64,000 bases of DNA from positions 4,049,501 through 4,113,500 of the forward strand of contig NZ_CP157005.1 in assembly GCF_039904985.1 (NCBI RefSeq). The letters are read 5' to 3'. The translations under genes were made by a program, and so were the position numbers. Every line of letters starts with the position of its first letter. Within the stretch, counting starts at the first letter, position 1. The stretch comes from Methylomonas sp. AM2-LC. GTDB taxonomy: Bacteria; Pseudomonadota; Gammaproteobacteria; Methylococcales; Methylomonadaceae. Below the pieces are notes generated by a model. The model was not told the DNA's origin and did no database searches. It saw nothing but the letters and a program-made list of their open reading frames with translations. This document shows positions 1 through 7,594 of this stretch, piece by piece.

Positions 1-832
1 CAGTGATTGATGAAACCAGTTTGGAACAGGTAACAATTTCGCGAGTATCCAGAGTAGTAATACAAGGGAAGAAATCCTGACGCGTACGAACGGCCATAAC
101 CACTTCTTCCAAAGAGGCATTACCTGCTCTCTCGCCCAAACCATTGATGGTACATTCTACTTGCCGCGCACCATTCATAACCGCAGACAGTGAATTAGCC
201 ACGGCCAAGCCCAAATCGTTATGACAATGCACCGAGAAAATCGCTTTATGCGCATTGGGAATACGTTGCATCAAGTTGGCGATAGTGGCTCCAAATTGCT
301 GAGGCATACTATAGCCCACCGTATCAGGTATATTTAAAGTGGTAGCACCTGCATCAATAACGGCTTCCAGAATTCTGCACAAAAAATCTTCCTCCGAACG
401 GCCGGCATCTTCTGGAGAAAACTCAACATTGTCGGTATATTGGCGGGCACGTTTCACCGCGCGTACTGCATACTCTATAACCTGCTCTGGCGACATCTGC
501 AATTTCATTTGCATATGAATAGGCGATGTTGCAATAAAAGTATGAATACGCGCGCTCTTTGCGCCCTTTAAAGCCTCGCCAGCCCGATCTATATCTTTAT
601 CTAATGCTCGCGCCAAACCGCACACAGTGCTGTCTTTAATGTTATCAGCCACTGCCTGAACGGATTCAAAGTCGCCTTGGCTGGCTGCAGGAAAACCGGC
701 TTCTATAACGTCAACTTTTAAACGTTCCAGCGCCTTGGCTATACGTACTTTTTCGTCACGCGTCATTGACGCACCGGGACTTTGCTCGCCATCACGCAAA
801 GTGGTATCAAATATAATCAATTTATCTTTCAT
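1..832 (-). CDS. leuA: 2-isopropylmalate synthase, 5' part
   Basis: First committed enzyme of leucine synthesis: condenses acetyl-CoA with 2-oxoisovalerate in the cytoplasm. The reverse strand reads from ATG at 832 ([20 protein letters not shown]), with the DTTLRDGEQ motif that begins the HMGL-like TIM barrel. Downstream are EAGFPA, the metal-binding HCHNDLG motif and NGLGERAGN, all typical of LeuA. About 277 codons are present; the C-terminal part, including the leucine-binding regulatory domain, lies beyond the window edge. GGAG stands a few bases before the ATG. A promoter and a possible leucine-rich leader lie upstream, suggesting attenuation. Identity is sure to the LeuA/homocitrate synthase family, and LeuA is the best fit by motif spacing. 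Confidence 0.95.
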   Translation of the reverse strand, partial: MKDKLIIFDTTLRDGEQSPGASMTRDEKVRIAKALERLKVDVIEAGFPAASQGDFESVQAVADNIKDSTVCGLARALDKDIDRAGEALKGAKSARIHTFIATSPIHMQMKLQMSPEQVIEYAVRAVKRARQYTDNVEFSPEDAGRSEEDFLCRILEAVIDAGATTLNIPDTVGYSMPQQFGATIANLMQRIPNAHKAIFSVHCHNDLGLAVANSLSAVMNGARQVECTINGLGERAGNASLEEVVMAVRTRQDFFPCITTLDTREIVTCSKLVSSIT

Positions 833-898
833 GATAACTCCGTTCATGAAATAGTCAGCTTTTAAAAGCCGGGGATACAAAAAAGGTGTTTTGGTTAA

Positions 899-955
899 CT
901 AAGATAGATTAAATGCCCGACAGGGCAGGAATCTAAGAGATAAGACAAGTAGCAT
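899..955 (-). CDS. possible leucine-rich leader peptide of leuA
   Basis: An 18-codon open frame, MLLVLSLRFLPCRAFNLS, with six leucines, five of them in the first nine codons. It lies between the predicted promoter (1024-1052) and leuA, and ends 66 bases before the leuA ATG. A 5-bp stem (914-918 with 923-927) overlaps its 3' end. This layout resembles leucine-responsive attenuation leaders upstream of leuA in other proteobacteria. Against it, no strong ribosome binding site precedes the ATG, and no clear terminator stem with a T run is visible before leuA. An in-frame longer start exists at 1015. The call is an inference. Confidence 0.35.
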   Translation of the reverse strand: MLLVLSLRFLPCRAFNLS

Positions 956-1023
956 TCTGCCAGAGAAAGGCATAAGAATTAAGCGGGCGGATGCAATAGA
1001 AGTCCTGATATTCATAGCTTATA

Positions 1024-1052
1024 ACTATACTGTATAGTGCGCAAAGGCTCAA
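1024..1052 (-). promoter_or_regulatory. sigma-70 type promoter for leuA
   Basis: On the minus strand, TTGAGC (1047-1052) and TATAGT (1024-1029) are separated by exactly 17 bases, close to consensus -35 and -10 boxes. Transcription would start near 1017, giving an untranslated leader of about 185 bases before leuA, long enough for an attenuator. This also argues against the in-frame start at 1015 for the leader peptide, which would leave almost no 5' leader. Confidence 0.5.
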
Positions 1053-1268
1053 GTATCCGAATGAGAATTTTATACATTTAGCAGATTGACACCCACTTTT
1101 TATCGCTTATAGGCAACCAGCATGCAGCCTAAGCAGGCCTAATTTTCTGGCAATTGATGCTCAAAAAGCAATTTTTTTTCACACTAACAGGATAAGAACA
1201 GCAGCTGTAATGCAGTTGTCACAAATGCAGATGAGAATATACTCATCTACAGAACTATTTTTGTAAAC

Positions 1269-2054
1269 GTGCTTATGACGACCAACCACTATAAAACAAT
1301 TTGGATTTCTGACTTGCATATAGGTTCTACGCAGTGTCAGGCCGATACTTTGCTCGATTTCTTAAAGCATAATGAGAGTGAAAAACTCTATCTGGTTGGT
1401 GATATCATCGATTTTTGGGCATTGTCCAAAAAAATGTATTGGCCACCTGACCATAACACCATTATTCAAAAATTCTTGCGCAAAGCCAGACATGGCACTC
1501 AAATTATTTATGTACCTGGCAATCATGATGAAAATGTCAGGGAGTATGACAATTATGTATTCGGCGATATTGTCGTTAAAAACTCAGATATTCATACCAC
1601 CTTATTGGGTAAACGCTTTCTGATTGTACATGGCGACGAATATGACACCATAGCCACGCATTATCAGTGGCTGGCAAAAGTTGGTAGCGTAGGCTATGAC
1701 TTGCTAATAGATATCAATAGGTTTCTACGCTTCTTCCGAAATATAATCGGCATGCCTTCAAACTTTTCTTTGGCCGCCTATGTAAAATACAAAGTCAAAA
1801 ATGTGGTGCAATTTATTTCTGATTATGAAATCAGCATAGTAAACACTTTAAAAAATGGTAATTTGGATGGTGTCATTTGTGGTCATATCCATCACGCCGA
1901 AATGAAAGATATTGGTGGCTTTTTATATATTAATACGGGTGATTTTGTAGAAAGTTGCACCGCAATTGTAGAACATCATGACGGTAACCTGGAGTTAATC
2001 ACTTGGGCTAAACAAGAGTTAGCTGTCATTGAAAAAACTGCATTAGTCAATTAA
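1269..2054 (+). CDS. calcineurin-like phosphoesterase, UDP-2,3-diacylglucosamine diphosphatase (LpxH) like
   Basis: A 261-residue metallophosphoesterase with the family's metal ligands in order: SDLHIG (Asp15, His17), GDIIDFW (Asp45), GNHDE (Asn85, His86), a histidine in the VHGDEYD segment and CGHIHH near the C terminus. Length and motif context match the LpxH-like (COG2908) group, which hydrolyses UDP-2,3-diacylglucosamine in lipid A synthesis. Many of these paralogues differ from the main LpxH and their substrate is unproven. The start is GTG at 1269 or, more plausibly, ATG at 1275 two codons later. It stands alone, convergent with epmA, with a hairpin between them. Confidence 0.8.
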   Translation: MLMTTNHYKTIWISDLHIGSTQCQADTLLDFLKHNESEKLYLVGDIIDFWALSKKMYWPPDHNTIIQKFLRKARHGTQIIYVPGNHDENVREYDNYVFGDIVVKNSDIHTTLLGKRFLIVHGDEYDTIATHYQWLAKVGSVGYDLLIDINRFLRFFRNIIGMPSNFSLAAYVKYKVKNVVQFISDYEISIVNTLKNGNLDGVICGHIHHAEMKDIGGFLYINTGDFVESCTAIVEHHDGNLELITWAKQELAVIEKTALVN

Positions 2055-2063
2055 TCCAGCAAT

Positions 2064-2092
2064 AGTGCAATCTAAGGATCGTTGATTGCACT
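2064..2092. terminator. bidirectional hairpin between convergent genes
   Basis: A perfect 9-bp inverted repeat, AGTGCAATC at 2064-2072 and GATTGCACT at 2084-2092, lies in the 51-base gap between the phosphoesterase and epmA, whose 3' ends face each other. A pyrimidine-rich CTTCTCTC follows on the plus strand. There is no long T run, so the terminator role is inferred from position. Confidence 0.5.
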
Positions 2093-2105
2093 TCTCTCGC
2101 CAAAG

Positions 2106-3089
2106 TCAGGCTATATTTAACGGAAATGCCAACACTTCATCAATGTGACGACTTTCGGTTATAAACATTAATAAGCGGTCCAAACCGATTGCAACGCCAC
2201 TACAATCGGGTAAACCGGCCTTTAGAGCCGATAATAGTCGCTGATCCTTTTCCACTGTTTTCAATCCCTGCTGATGCCGATAGGCTATTTCCTGATCAAA
2301 CCGGGCAGACTGCTCTGTAGCATCCGTTAATTCAAAATAGCCATTTCCCAATTCAACACCGTTAATAAATACTTCAAAGCGCTCACTAAGACGCTGATCT
2401 TTGCTACTGACACGAGCCAGAGACGATAATCGGGATGGATAATCCGCCACCAAAAGCAGAGTATTCTGTGGCATAGCCGGCTGTACACAGTGACTAAACA
2501 GGAAGTCTAGCCATAACACAGGCTGTTTGCCACACAAATCTGCTGCTTCAGAATATCCTCGCGTTTGTGCAAAAGCCTGATAGCGAGTCAAATTAAATTC
2601 CAGTGCATCTAAACCAGTGGCATCGTGAAACAACTGCTGATAGGTAACATGCTTAATTTGTAAGGTTGGCAAGGCTTTATCAAGCAAAACTTTTAACAAT
2701 TCAGCAACTTCCGTCATTAATGCGGGCAATGCATAGTCCAGCCGATACCATTCCAAAAGTGTAAATTCCGGATTATGCAGTCTGCCGCTTTCGCCATTCC
2801 TAAATGCCTTGCAGATTTGATAAATACTGCCACATCCAGCCGCAAGTAAACGTTTCATGGCAAACTCTGGAGAGGTTTGCAAATATAAATGCGGGTAATT
2901 TGGCGCAGCATTAAGCTGCGTGACAAAAAAATCCAATTGTGGATCAGTTCCAGTGGTTGCGCACAATAAAGGCGTTTCTACTTCTAATACATCTCGCTTA
3001 TGAAAAAACATCCTGATATCGGCCAGCATTTGCGCCCGTAGACGCAAATGCCGCTGATCACACGCAGGCTGCCAAACAATCTGCTCCAC
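2106..3089 (-). CDS. epmA: elongation factor P--(R)-beta-lysine ligase
   Basis: A lysyl-tRNA-synthetase paralogue (GenX/PoxA) that activates (R)-beta-lysine with ATP and attaches it to the conserved lysine of EF-P. At 327 residues it is the catalytic domain only, without the N-terminal anticodon-binding domain, as expected for EpmA. Visible class II synthetase features are VETPLL, the motif-2 region FRNGESGRLHNPEFTLLEWY, and the C-terminal motif-3 segment GVAIGLDRLLM. It starts at GTG (3089), sharing one base with the efp stop (TAGTG), so translation is probably coupled to its own substrate. EpmB is encoded divergently next door. Confidence 0.95.
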   Translation of the reverse strand: MEQIVWQPACDQRHLRLRAQMLADIRMFFHKRDVLEVETPLLCATTGTDPQLDFFVTQLNAAPNYPHLYLQTSPEFAMKRLLAAGCGSIYQICKAFRNGESGRLHNPEFTLLEWYRLDYALPALMTEVAELLKVLLDKALPTLQIKHVTYQQLFHDATGLDALEFNLTRYQAFAQTRGYSEAADLCGKQPVLWLDFLFSHCVQPAMPQNTLLLVADYPSRLSSLARVSSKDQRLSERFEVFINGVELGNGYFELTDATEQSARFDQEIAYRHQQGLKTVEKDQRLLSALKAGLPDCSGVAIGLDRLLMFITESRHIDEVLAFPLNIA

Positions 3090-3658
3090 TAGTCTTTAAC
3101 TCGTGACACATATTCGCCGGTACGTGTATCAACTTTAATGACTTCGCCAATCTGCACAAATAAAGGCACCCGAACCACTGCCCCCGTTTCCAAAGTAGCA
3201 GGCTTTCCACCACCACCTGAAGTATCCCCTTTTAATCCTGGATCGGTTTCAGTAATAGCCAATTCAACAAAATTGGGAGGTGAGACTGATAAGGGGGCAT
3301 CATTCCAGAGCGTTACAGTACAAACGTCTTGTTCTTTCAACCATTTTATTGCTTCAGTTACGGCATTTTTTTCAGATTGATATTGCTCATAAGTGGATGG
3401 CACCATAAAGTGCCAAAATTCACCATCGCTATACAAATATTGCATTTCTACATCAATCACATCGGCACTTTCTACCGTATCGCCCGATTTAAAGGTACGC
3501 TCTATGACGCGATTAGTTTTAAGGTTTCTGATTTTAACCCGATTGAATGCTTGTCCCTTGCCGGGTTTAACAAATTCATTCTCAATAATGGAGCAAGGGT
3601 CGTTATCCAACATGATCTTTAAACCGCCCTTAAATTCGTTGGTGCTGTAGATAGCCAT
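3089..3658 (-). CDS. efp: translation elongation factor P
   Basis: Ribosome-binding factor that relieves stalling at polyproline stretches. The sequence has the KOW-like N-terminal domain followed by two OB domains, and ends [24 protein letters not shown] as in other EF-Ps. Lys34 sits in VKPGKGQAF, the site modified with beta-lysine by EpmA/EpmB, both encoded beside it. An upstream in-frame ATG exists, but the start at 3658 ([10 protein letters not shown]) matches the family and is preceded by GAGGAAA. The 189-residue length is typical. Its divergent promoter region with epmB is only 73 bp. Confidence 0.96.
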   Translation of the reverse strand: MAIYSTNEFKGGLKIMLDNDPCSIIENEFVKPGKGQAFNRVKIRNLKTNRVIERTFKSGDTVESADVIDVEMQYLYSDGEFWHFMVPSTYEQYQSEKNAVTEAIKWLKEQDVCTVTLWNDAPLSVSPPNFVELAITETDPGLKGDTSGGGGKPATLETGAVVRVPLFVQIGEVIKVDTRTGEYVSRVKD

Positions 3659-3731
3659 CTTTTCCTCGTGAAACAAATAATAGTCTGGAGATTATAATAG
3701 ATATATATTTTATTCGGAAACTGGAGAGCAA

Positions 3732-4718
3732 TTGGACAGTCAATCTTTGACGTGGCAACAAACACTGGCACAAGCTTTTACCCATATTGATGACCTTTGT
3801 CGTCATCTAAAGCTGAATAGCTCACAACTTGAATTACTTTCAGACGAAAAAAATTTTCCGCTGTTAGTGCCACGTGGTTTTGCCAATCTTATGCAAGTGG
3901 GCAATCCTAACGACCCCCTGCTTAGACAGGTGTTACCACTCCAAGCGGAAATGCTTAATTTTCCGGGCTACAGTCAAGACCCGGTAGGCGATTTAGCAGC
4001 AGTGGCTAGTGCAGGACTTATCCATAAATATCATGGCCGCGCCCTAATGATAGTGACAGGTGCATGCGCCATCCATTGCCGTTATTGTTTCCGCCGTAAT
4101 TTTCCGTATGGTGAACAACAGCTTTCAAAGCAAAAGCTGCAACAAGCCATTGACTATTTAAACTGTCATACTGAAATTAATGAGCTAATTTTAAGCGGTG
4201 GCGATCCTTTATTATTTAATGATGATAAATTAGCTGCCCTGTTGGCAAAACTGCATACTGTCCCGCATTTACAACGTATTCGCTTGCACACAAGAGTCCC
4301 CGTGGTGCTACCAGAACGAATGACCCCAACACTCCTGGATATTTTTAGCACCTCGAAACTGCAATTAGTCATGGTTATCCACGCCAATCACGGCAATGAA
4401 TTAAGTGCCGAACTGAACAAGGTTTGTGTCGAACTGAAAAAACGTAACATTACCTTGCTTAATCAGAGCGTGTTATTAAAGGGGGTTAATGACGATGAAA
4501 AAACACTCTACCAGCTTAGCGAGAAGCTGTTTAGCTTTGGTATATTGCCCTATTATCTGCATAGCCTGGATAAAGCCAATGGCACTGGACATTTTGCAGT
4601 GCCTGCACAGACAGAACTAGCTCTGATAGAGTATTTACGTAAGCATTTACCTGGGTATCTGGTACCTAAACTCGTCCGTGAGCAAGCGGGCGCTCTATTT
4701 AAACTCCCATTGAGTTAA
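3732..4718 (+). CDS. epmB: EF-P beta-lysylation protein, lysine 2,3-aminomutase type
   Basis: Radical SAM enzyme that isomerises (S)-alpha-lysine to (R)-beta-lysine for EF-P modification. The [4Fe-4S] motif is at Cys112, Cys116 and Cys119 (ACAIHCRYCF), followed by RRNFPY and LSGGDPL, characteristic of the lysine 2,3-aminomutase family. At 328 residues it is the short EpmB form, without the long C-terminal extension of catabolic aminomutases. The start is TTG at 3732, preceded by CTGGAGAG. It is divergent from efp-epmA, completing the modification pathway in one locus. Confidence 0.94.
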   Translation: MDSQSLTWQQTLAQAFTHIDDLCRHLKLNSSQLELLSDEKNFPLLVPRGFANLMQVGNPNDPLLRQVLPLQAEMLNFPGYSQDPVGDLAAVASAGLIHKYHGRALMIVTGACAIHCRYCFRRNFPYGEQQLSKQKLQQAIDYLNCHTEINELILSGGDPLLFNDDKLAALLAKLHTVPHLQRIRLHTRVPVVLPERMTPTLLDIFSTSKLQLVMVIHANHGNELSAELNKVCVELKKRNITLLNQSVLLKGVNDDEKTLYQLSEKLFSFGILPYYLHSLDKANGTGHFAVPAQTELALIEYLRKHLPGYLVPKLVREQAGALFKLPLS

Positions 4719-4752
4719 TTTTGCAGATTTTAGAGACACTGAGGTAACTAGT

Positions 4753-5637
4753 TTGGATAAGTTTAATAATATGCAGGTGTTCTGCCGGATAGTTGAATTA
4801 GGCACCTTAAGTGCCGTTGCCAAGGAACAGAAATGTTCGGCAATGATGATCAGCAAATATATTGCCAACCTGGAGGCATCTCTCGGGGTCGTTTTACTGA
4901 ACCGTACCACCCGTTCCTTAAACCTGACCAGTGCAGGTGAAGCTTACTACAATCGCAGCCGCCAATTGTTGGAAGATTTAGCTGATTTGGAGGCATCCAC
5001 AACTGAAATGGGTGAACGCGTCAAAGGACATATCAAAATCAGCGCACCGATTGATTTTGGCGGCATGTATATGGTGCCAGTGATTGCAAAATTTATGCAA
5101 GAATTTCCAGACATCAAAGTGTTAATGTCTCTGGACAACAAACCGCCGAATCTACGTATAGGCAGCTTTGATATTTCTTTATTGGTAACCGATACCTTAG
5201 ACCCCGGTGTGGTAGCTAGAAAAATTGCAGAAACAGAACTCTCACTTTATGCATCCCCAGCCTATCTGGCAACTAACGGCTGTCCGCAATCGTTGAACGA
5301 ACTCAGCCAACATCCGTGTCTACATTATGTGGACACTCCACATGGCGATTTCTGGGCGTTTAATTTGGCAGGAGAGGTAAAAAAATTTAAAACAGATTGG
5401 CTGTTAGCTTCTAATAACGGCCGGGTACTCTGTCAGGCGGCAGCGTTGGGCATGGGAATAGTCAGAGCGCCAAAGCTTTCTGCAATGCCACTATTACAAA
5501 AAGGGGAACTGGTAGAGATCTTACGAGAATATCAATGTGTGTCATTGGCTATTTATGCCACTTACCTACAACGGCGTTTTTATCCTGCCAAGCTGACCAC
5601 TTTTATTGATTTTTTACTGCGATATTTTGAACGATGA
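4753..5637 (+). CDS. LysR family transcriptional regulator
   Basis: 294 residues with an N-terminal winged helix-turn-helix (about 1-60: MQVFCRIVELGTLSAVAKE, then SKYIANLEASLGVVLLNRTTRSL) and a LysR substrate-binding domain (about 90-290) of the CrgA-like type. The start is TTG at 4753 with GAGGTAAC upstream; the ATG six codons later is an alternative. It stands 34 bp after epmB on the same strand, possibly in the same transcript, and ends before a strong hairpin. There is no divergently transcribed partner, so its target and inducer cannot be read from context. Confidence 0.88.
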   Translation: MDKFNNMQVFCRIVELGTLSAVAKEQKCSAMMISKYIANLEASLGVVLLNRTTRSLNLTSAGEAYYNRSRQLLEDLADLEASTTEMGERVKGHIKISAPIDFGGMYMVPVIAKFMQEFPDIKVLMSLDNKPPNLRIGSFDISLLVTDTLDPGVVARKIAETELSLYASPAYLATNGCPQSLNELSQHPCLHYVDTPHGDFWAFNLAGEVKKFKTDWLLASNNGRVLCQAAALGMGIVRAPKLSAMPLLQKGELVEILREYQCVSLAIYATYLQRRFYPAKLTTFIDFLLRYFER

Positions 5638-5672
5638 ACAGATAAAATTAACACGAGCAATTTCGAACGATA

Positions 5673-5709
5673 AATCCCCTTGCAAAGCTAAAAACTTTGC
5701 AAGGGGATT
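5673..5709. terminator. strong bidirectional terminator hairpin
   Basis: A perfect 15-bp inverted repeat (5673-5687 with 5695-5709, GC-rich core CCCCTTGCAAAG) closes on a 7-base loop. It lies between the 3' ends of the LysR gene (plus) and the PEP-CTERM gene (minus). The outer A/T pairs can supply U-rich tails both ways, so it probably terminates both transcripts. Confidence 0.85.
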
Positions 5710-5735
5710 ATAGAACATCAATCAGTGCCTAAAAA

Positions 5736-6326
5736 TTAAGCAGCTAATTGTCTACGACGAGCGACCCAACCCATTAACGGTAAGCCTAACAACATCATAG
5801 CCCACTCTTCAGCTTCTGGTACTGCTGAAACGGAAATTGGGCCAGTAAGATAATTGAAATTACCGTTTGAGTTATACCCAGAAAATGACAAAATCTCTTT
5901 GCTACTAACAGCCGTTTCTGTAAAACTATATGTAACGGGCAAAGAGGATGTAGCCGGAGTATTAAGCGTTAATAAGTTGCTGCCACCGAAGTTAGCTGAA
6001 AAGCTTGTTGCAGAACTAGGACTCGAATCAAGAAGAACTGCAAAACTAATAGTGTATTGAGCACCAACCGTTAATCCTTTAAATACTTGGTATAATTCAA
6101 CAGGAATATTATTGCTACTTGCTAAACCAAAACCAAAAGCACCTGGATCTGATGTATCGAAAGTAAAGCCAGTTCCCGTTGCGTCAGTTGAAAGACGCCA
6201 TCCAGATCCAGTATAACTAGAAGTTGATGACAAAAATGGATCATTCACCAAGTCTGCATTAGCATTACATATAAGCGCCATGTTTAAACCCAGCGCAAGA
6301 ACAAGAGATTTTTTATTAAAAGTCAT
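5736..6326 (-). CDS. PEP-CTERM sorting domain protein, paralogue 2
   Basis: An exported protein of 196 residues. It has an N-terminal signal peptide (MTFNKKSLVLALGLNMALIC, cleavage near ANA-D), a Ser/Thr/Gly-rich beta-type body, and a C-terminal VPEAEEWAMM, hydrophobic helix and VARRRQ tail. The latter is an exosortase sorting signal, but the usual Pro-Glu-Pro is Pro-Glu-Ala here. The start at 6326 is chosen for the AAGGA site and the signal peptide; an upstream in-frame ATG at 6398 adds 24 unlikely residues. It is 96 bp downstream of a paralogue, sharing LSFSGYNSNG-like and SYTITF-like elements. The function of the body is unknown; family members are surface or matrix proteins. Confidence 0.85.
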   Translation of the reverse strand: MTFNKKSLVLALGLNMALICNANADLVNDPFLSSTSSYTGSGWRLSTDATGTGFTFDTSDPGAFGFGLASSNNIPVELYQVFKGLTVGAQYTISFAVLLDSSPSSATSFSANFGGSNLLTLNTPATSSLPVTYSFTETAVSSKEILSFSGYNSNGNFNYLTGPISVSAVPEAEEWAMMLLGLPLMGWVARRRQLAA

Positions 6327-6422
6327 AACCGATCCTTTAAGATAAATTAAAAACAATGCACACCCTAAATTGGACGGCAAACTGCCTTGACAAAACAAAG
6401 ACAGTGATGATTAAAGAACCGA

Positions 6423-7001
6423 CTAAGCCAATGACGCACTTTGTTTACGACGAGTAACCAGCCCCATTACAGCTAGACCAGCCATCATCATACCCAATAC
6501 TTCTGGCTCAGGAACCGCTTTAACATTGCCAGCAGAAGTTAAATCAATACCGTTAACATTTGTGAGCTTTGTCATTCCATTCGAATTATAACCCTGGAAT
6601 TTTAAAACTTCGCTTGCTGCAGTTGCGGTTGCTGTTTCAGTATATGTAACATATTGTCCTGTTCCTGCACCGTTGACAGCAGGCAATAATGTAGAACTAC
6701 CGAAATAAGCGGCAAATGAAGCAGGAGCATCATTACTTACATTAACTTGAAAAGTAAATTGGTAGGTATCACCAATAGTTAAACCCGATAAAGTTTGTGT
6801 AATAAACTCGCCTGTCGTTGATCCATCAAAAACTGCGGCATTATTAGAAGCATATATATCACCAGTTGTGAGTTGCGTTACTGTCCAGCCTGACAATGTG
6901 TTAAAAGTGCCATTGGTTACCAAATTGCTTGCTTGAGCAGCACCCATACCAACAAAACTTAAAGATAAAGCCGCAGCAATAGAAAGTTTTTTAAAATACA
7001 T
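6423..7001 (-). CDS. PEP-CTERM sorting domain protein, paralogue 1
   Basis: 192 residues: signal peptide (MYFKKLSIAAALSLSFVGMG, cleavage near AQA-S), then NLVTNGTFNTLSGWT, which looks like the start of a galactose-binding-like beta sandwich common in PEP-CTERM proteins. The C terminus has VPEPEVLGMM, a hydrophobic helix and TRRKQ, a canonical exosortase signal. AAAAGGATC stands before the ATG. It is first of a two-gene tandem with the next PEP-CTERM gene, probably a duplication. No exosortase or EPS gene is in the window, so processing must rely on genes elsewhere. The physiological role is unknown. Confidence 0.88.
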   Translation of the reverse strand: MYFKKLSIAAALSLSFVGMGAAQASNLVTNGTFNTLSGWTVTQLTTGDIYASNNAAVFDGSTTGEFITQTLSGLTIGDTYQFTFQVNVSNDAPASFAAYFGSSTLLPAVNGAGTGQYVTYTETATATAASEVLKFQGYNSNGMTKLTNVNGIDLTSAGNVKAVPEPEVLGMMMAGLAVMGLVTRRKQSASLA

Positions 7002-7594
7002 AAGAGATCCTTTTAATAAGGTTAAAGTTAAAGTTAGTAGTGTGATTATTTGTAACCCTGCTATCCCTGTTCTTCAATTAGGCTTTTGAAGTTAGGCCCC
7101 ACCTTAAACAGCTTTATTAAAGTGATGCTCCATTTCCAAAAACAAGATCATAGTTCCTGTGTTTGATTAACCCTCAACAAACACTCTACAGTCACGCTAT
7201 TTTTTCCTTAAATAAAAACTATCAGAATATTTCCAAAAAGTTTTTAAACAGTAAGATCAGAAAACTTCCAAATACTTACAGCGTGATGTAACTATATCCC
7301 TTATCAAAATCTAATACTATTGACCAAAAGTACAATGCAACAAAATTTCTTTTATATTGCAAATTGCCAACATTCCGATAAAACAAAACGATTGTTTAAC
7401 CAGAAAAGCCAAGATCTATTTTACAAAAAAATTACAGACTGACTTTACCATATTAGTCATCTTTGTGTCAAAAACCATGCGGCAATTAACATAATCCACA
7501 AAAACACATAACCAATTGAAAATAATTGACTTTTTCAAATCATTTAATCATTAAATCACCCAAATCAAAATTAGCCATCTATGGATTGATACAT
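7002..7594. other. AT-rich gap, no gene seen
   Basis: 593 bases without a supported ORF, conspicuously AT-rich, between the ABC exporter gene and the PEP-CTERM pair (both minus strand). It must hold the promoter for the PEP-CTERM genes. I looked for a sigma-54 GG-N10-GC element, as found for some exosortase substrates, and found none with correct spacing. No terminator is evident after the ABC gene. Confidence 0.5.

Noticed and set aside
899..1015. Longer 38-codon leader (start at 1015) upstream of leuA
   Set aside because: Transcription from the predicted promoter would begin almost at that ATG, leaving no room for a ribosome site; the shorter frame from 955 fits better.
7002..7594. Search for a sigma-54 promoter before the PEP-CTERM genes
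   Set aside because: Several GG and GC pairs exist on the minus strand, but none has the ten-base spacing needed.
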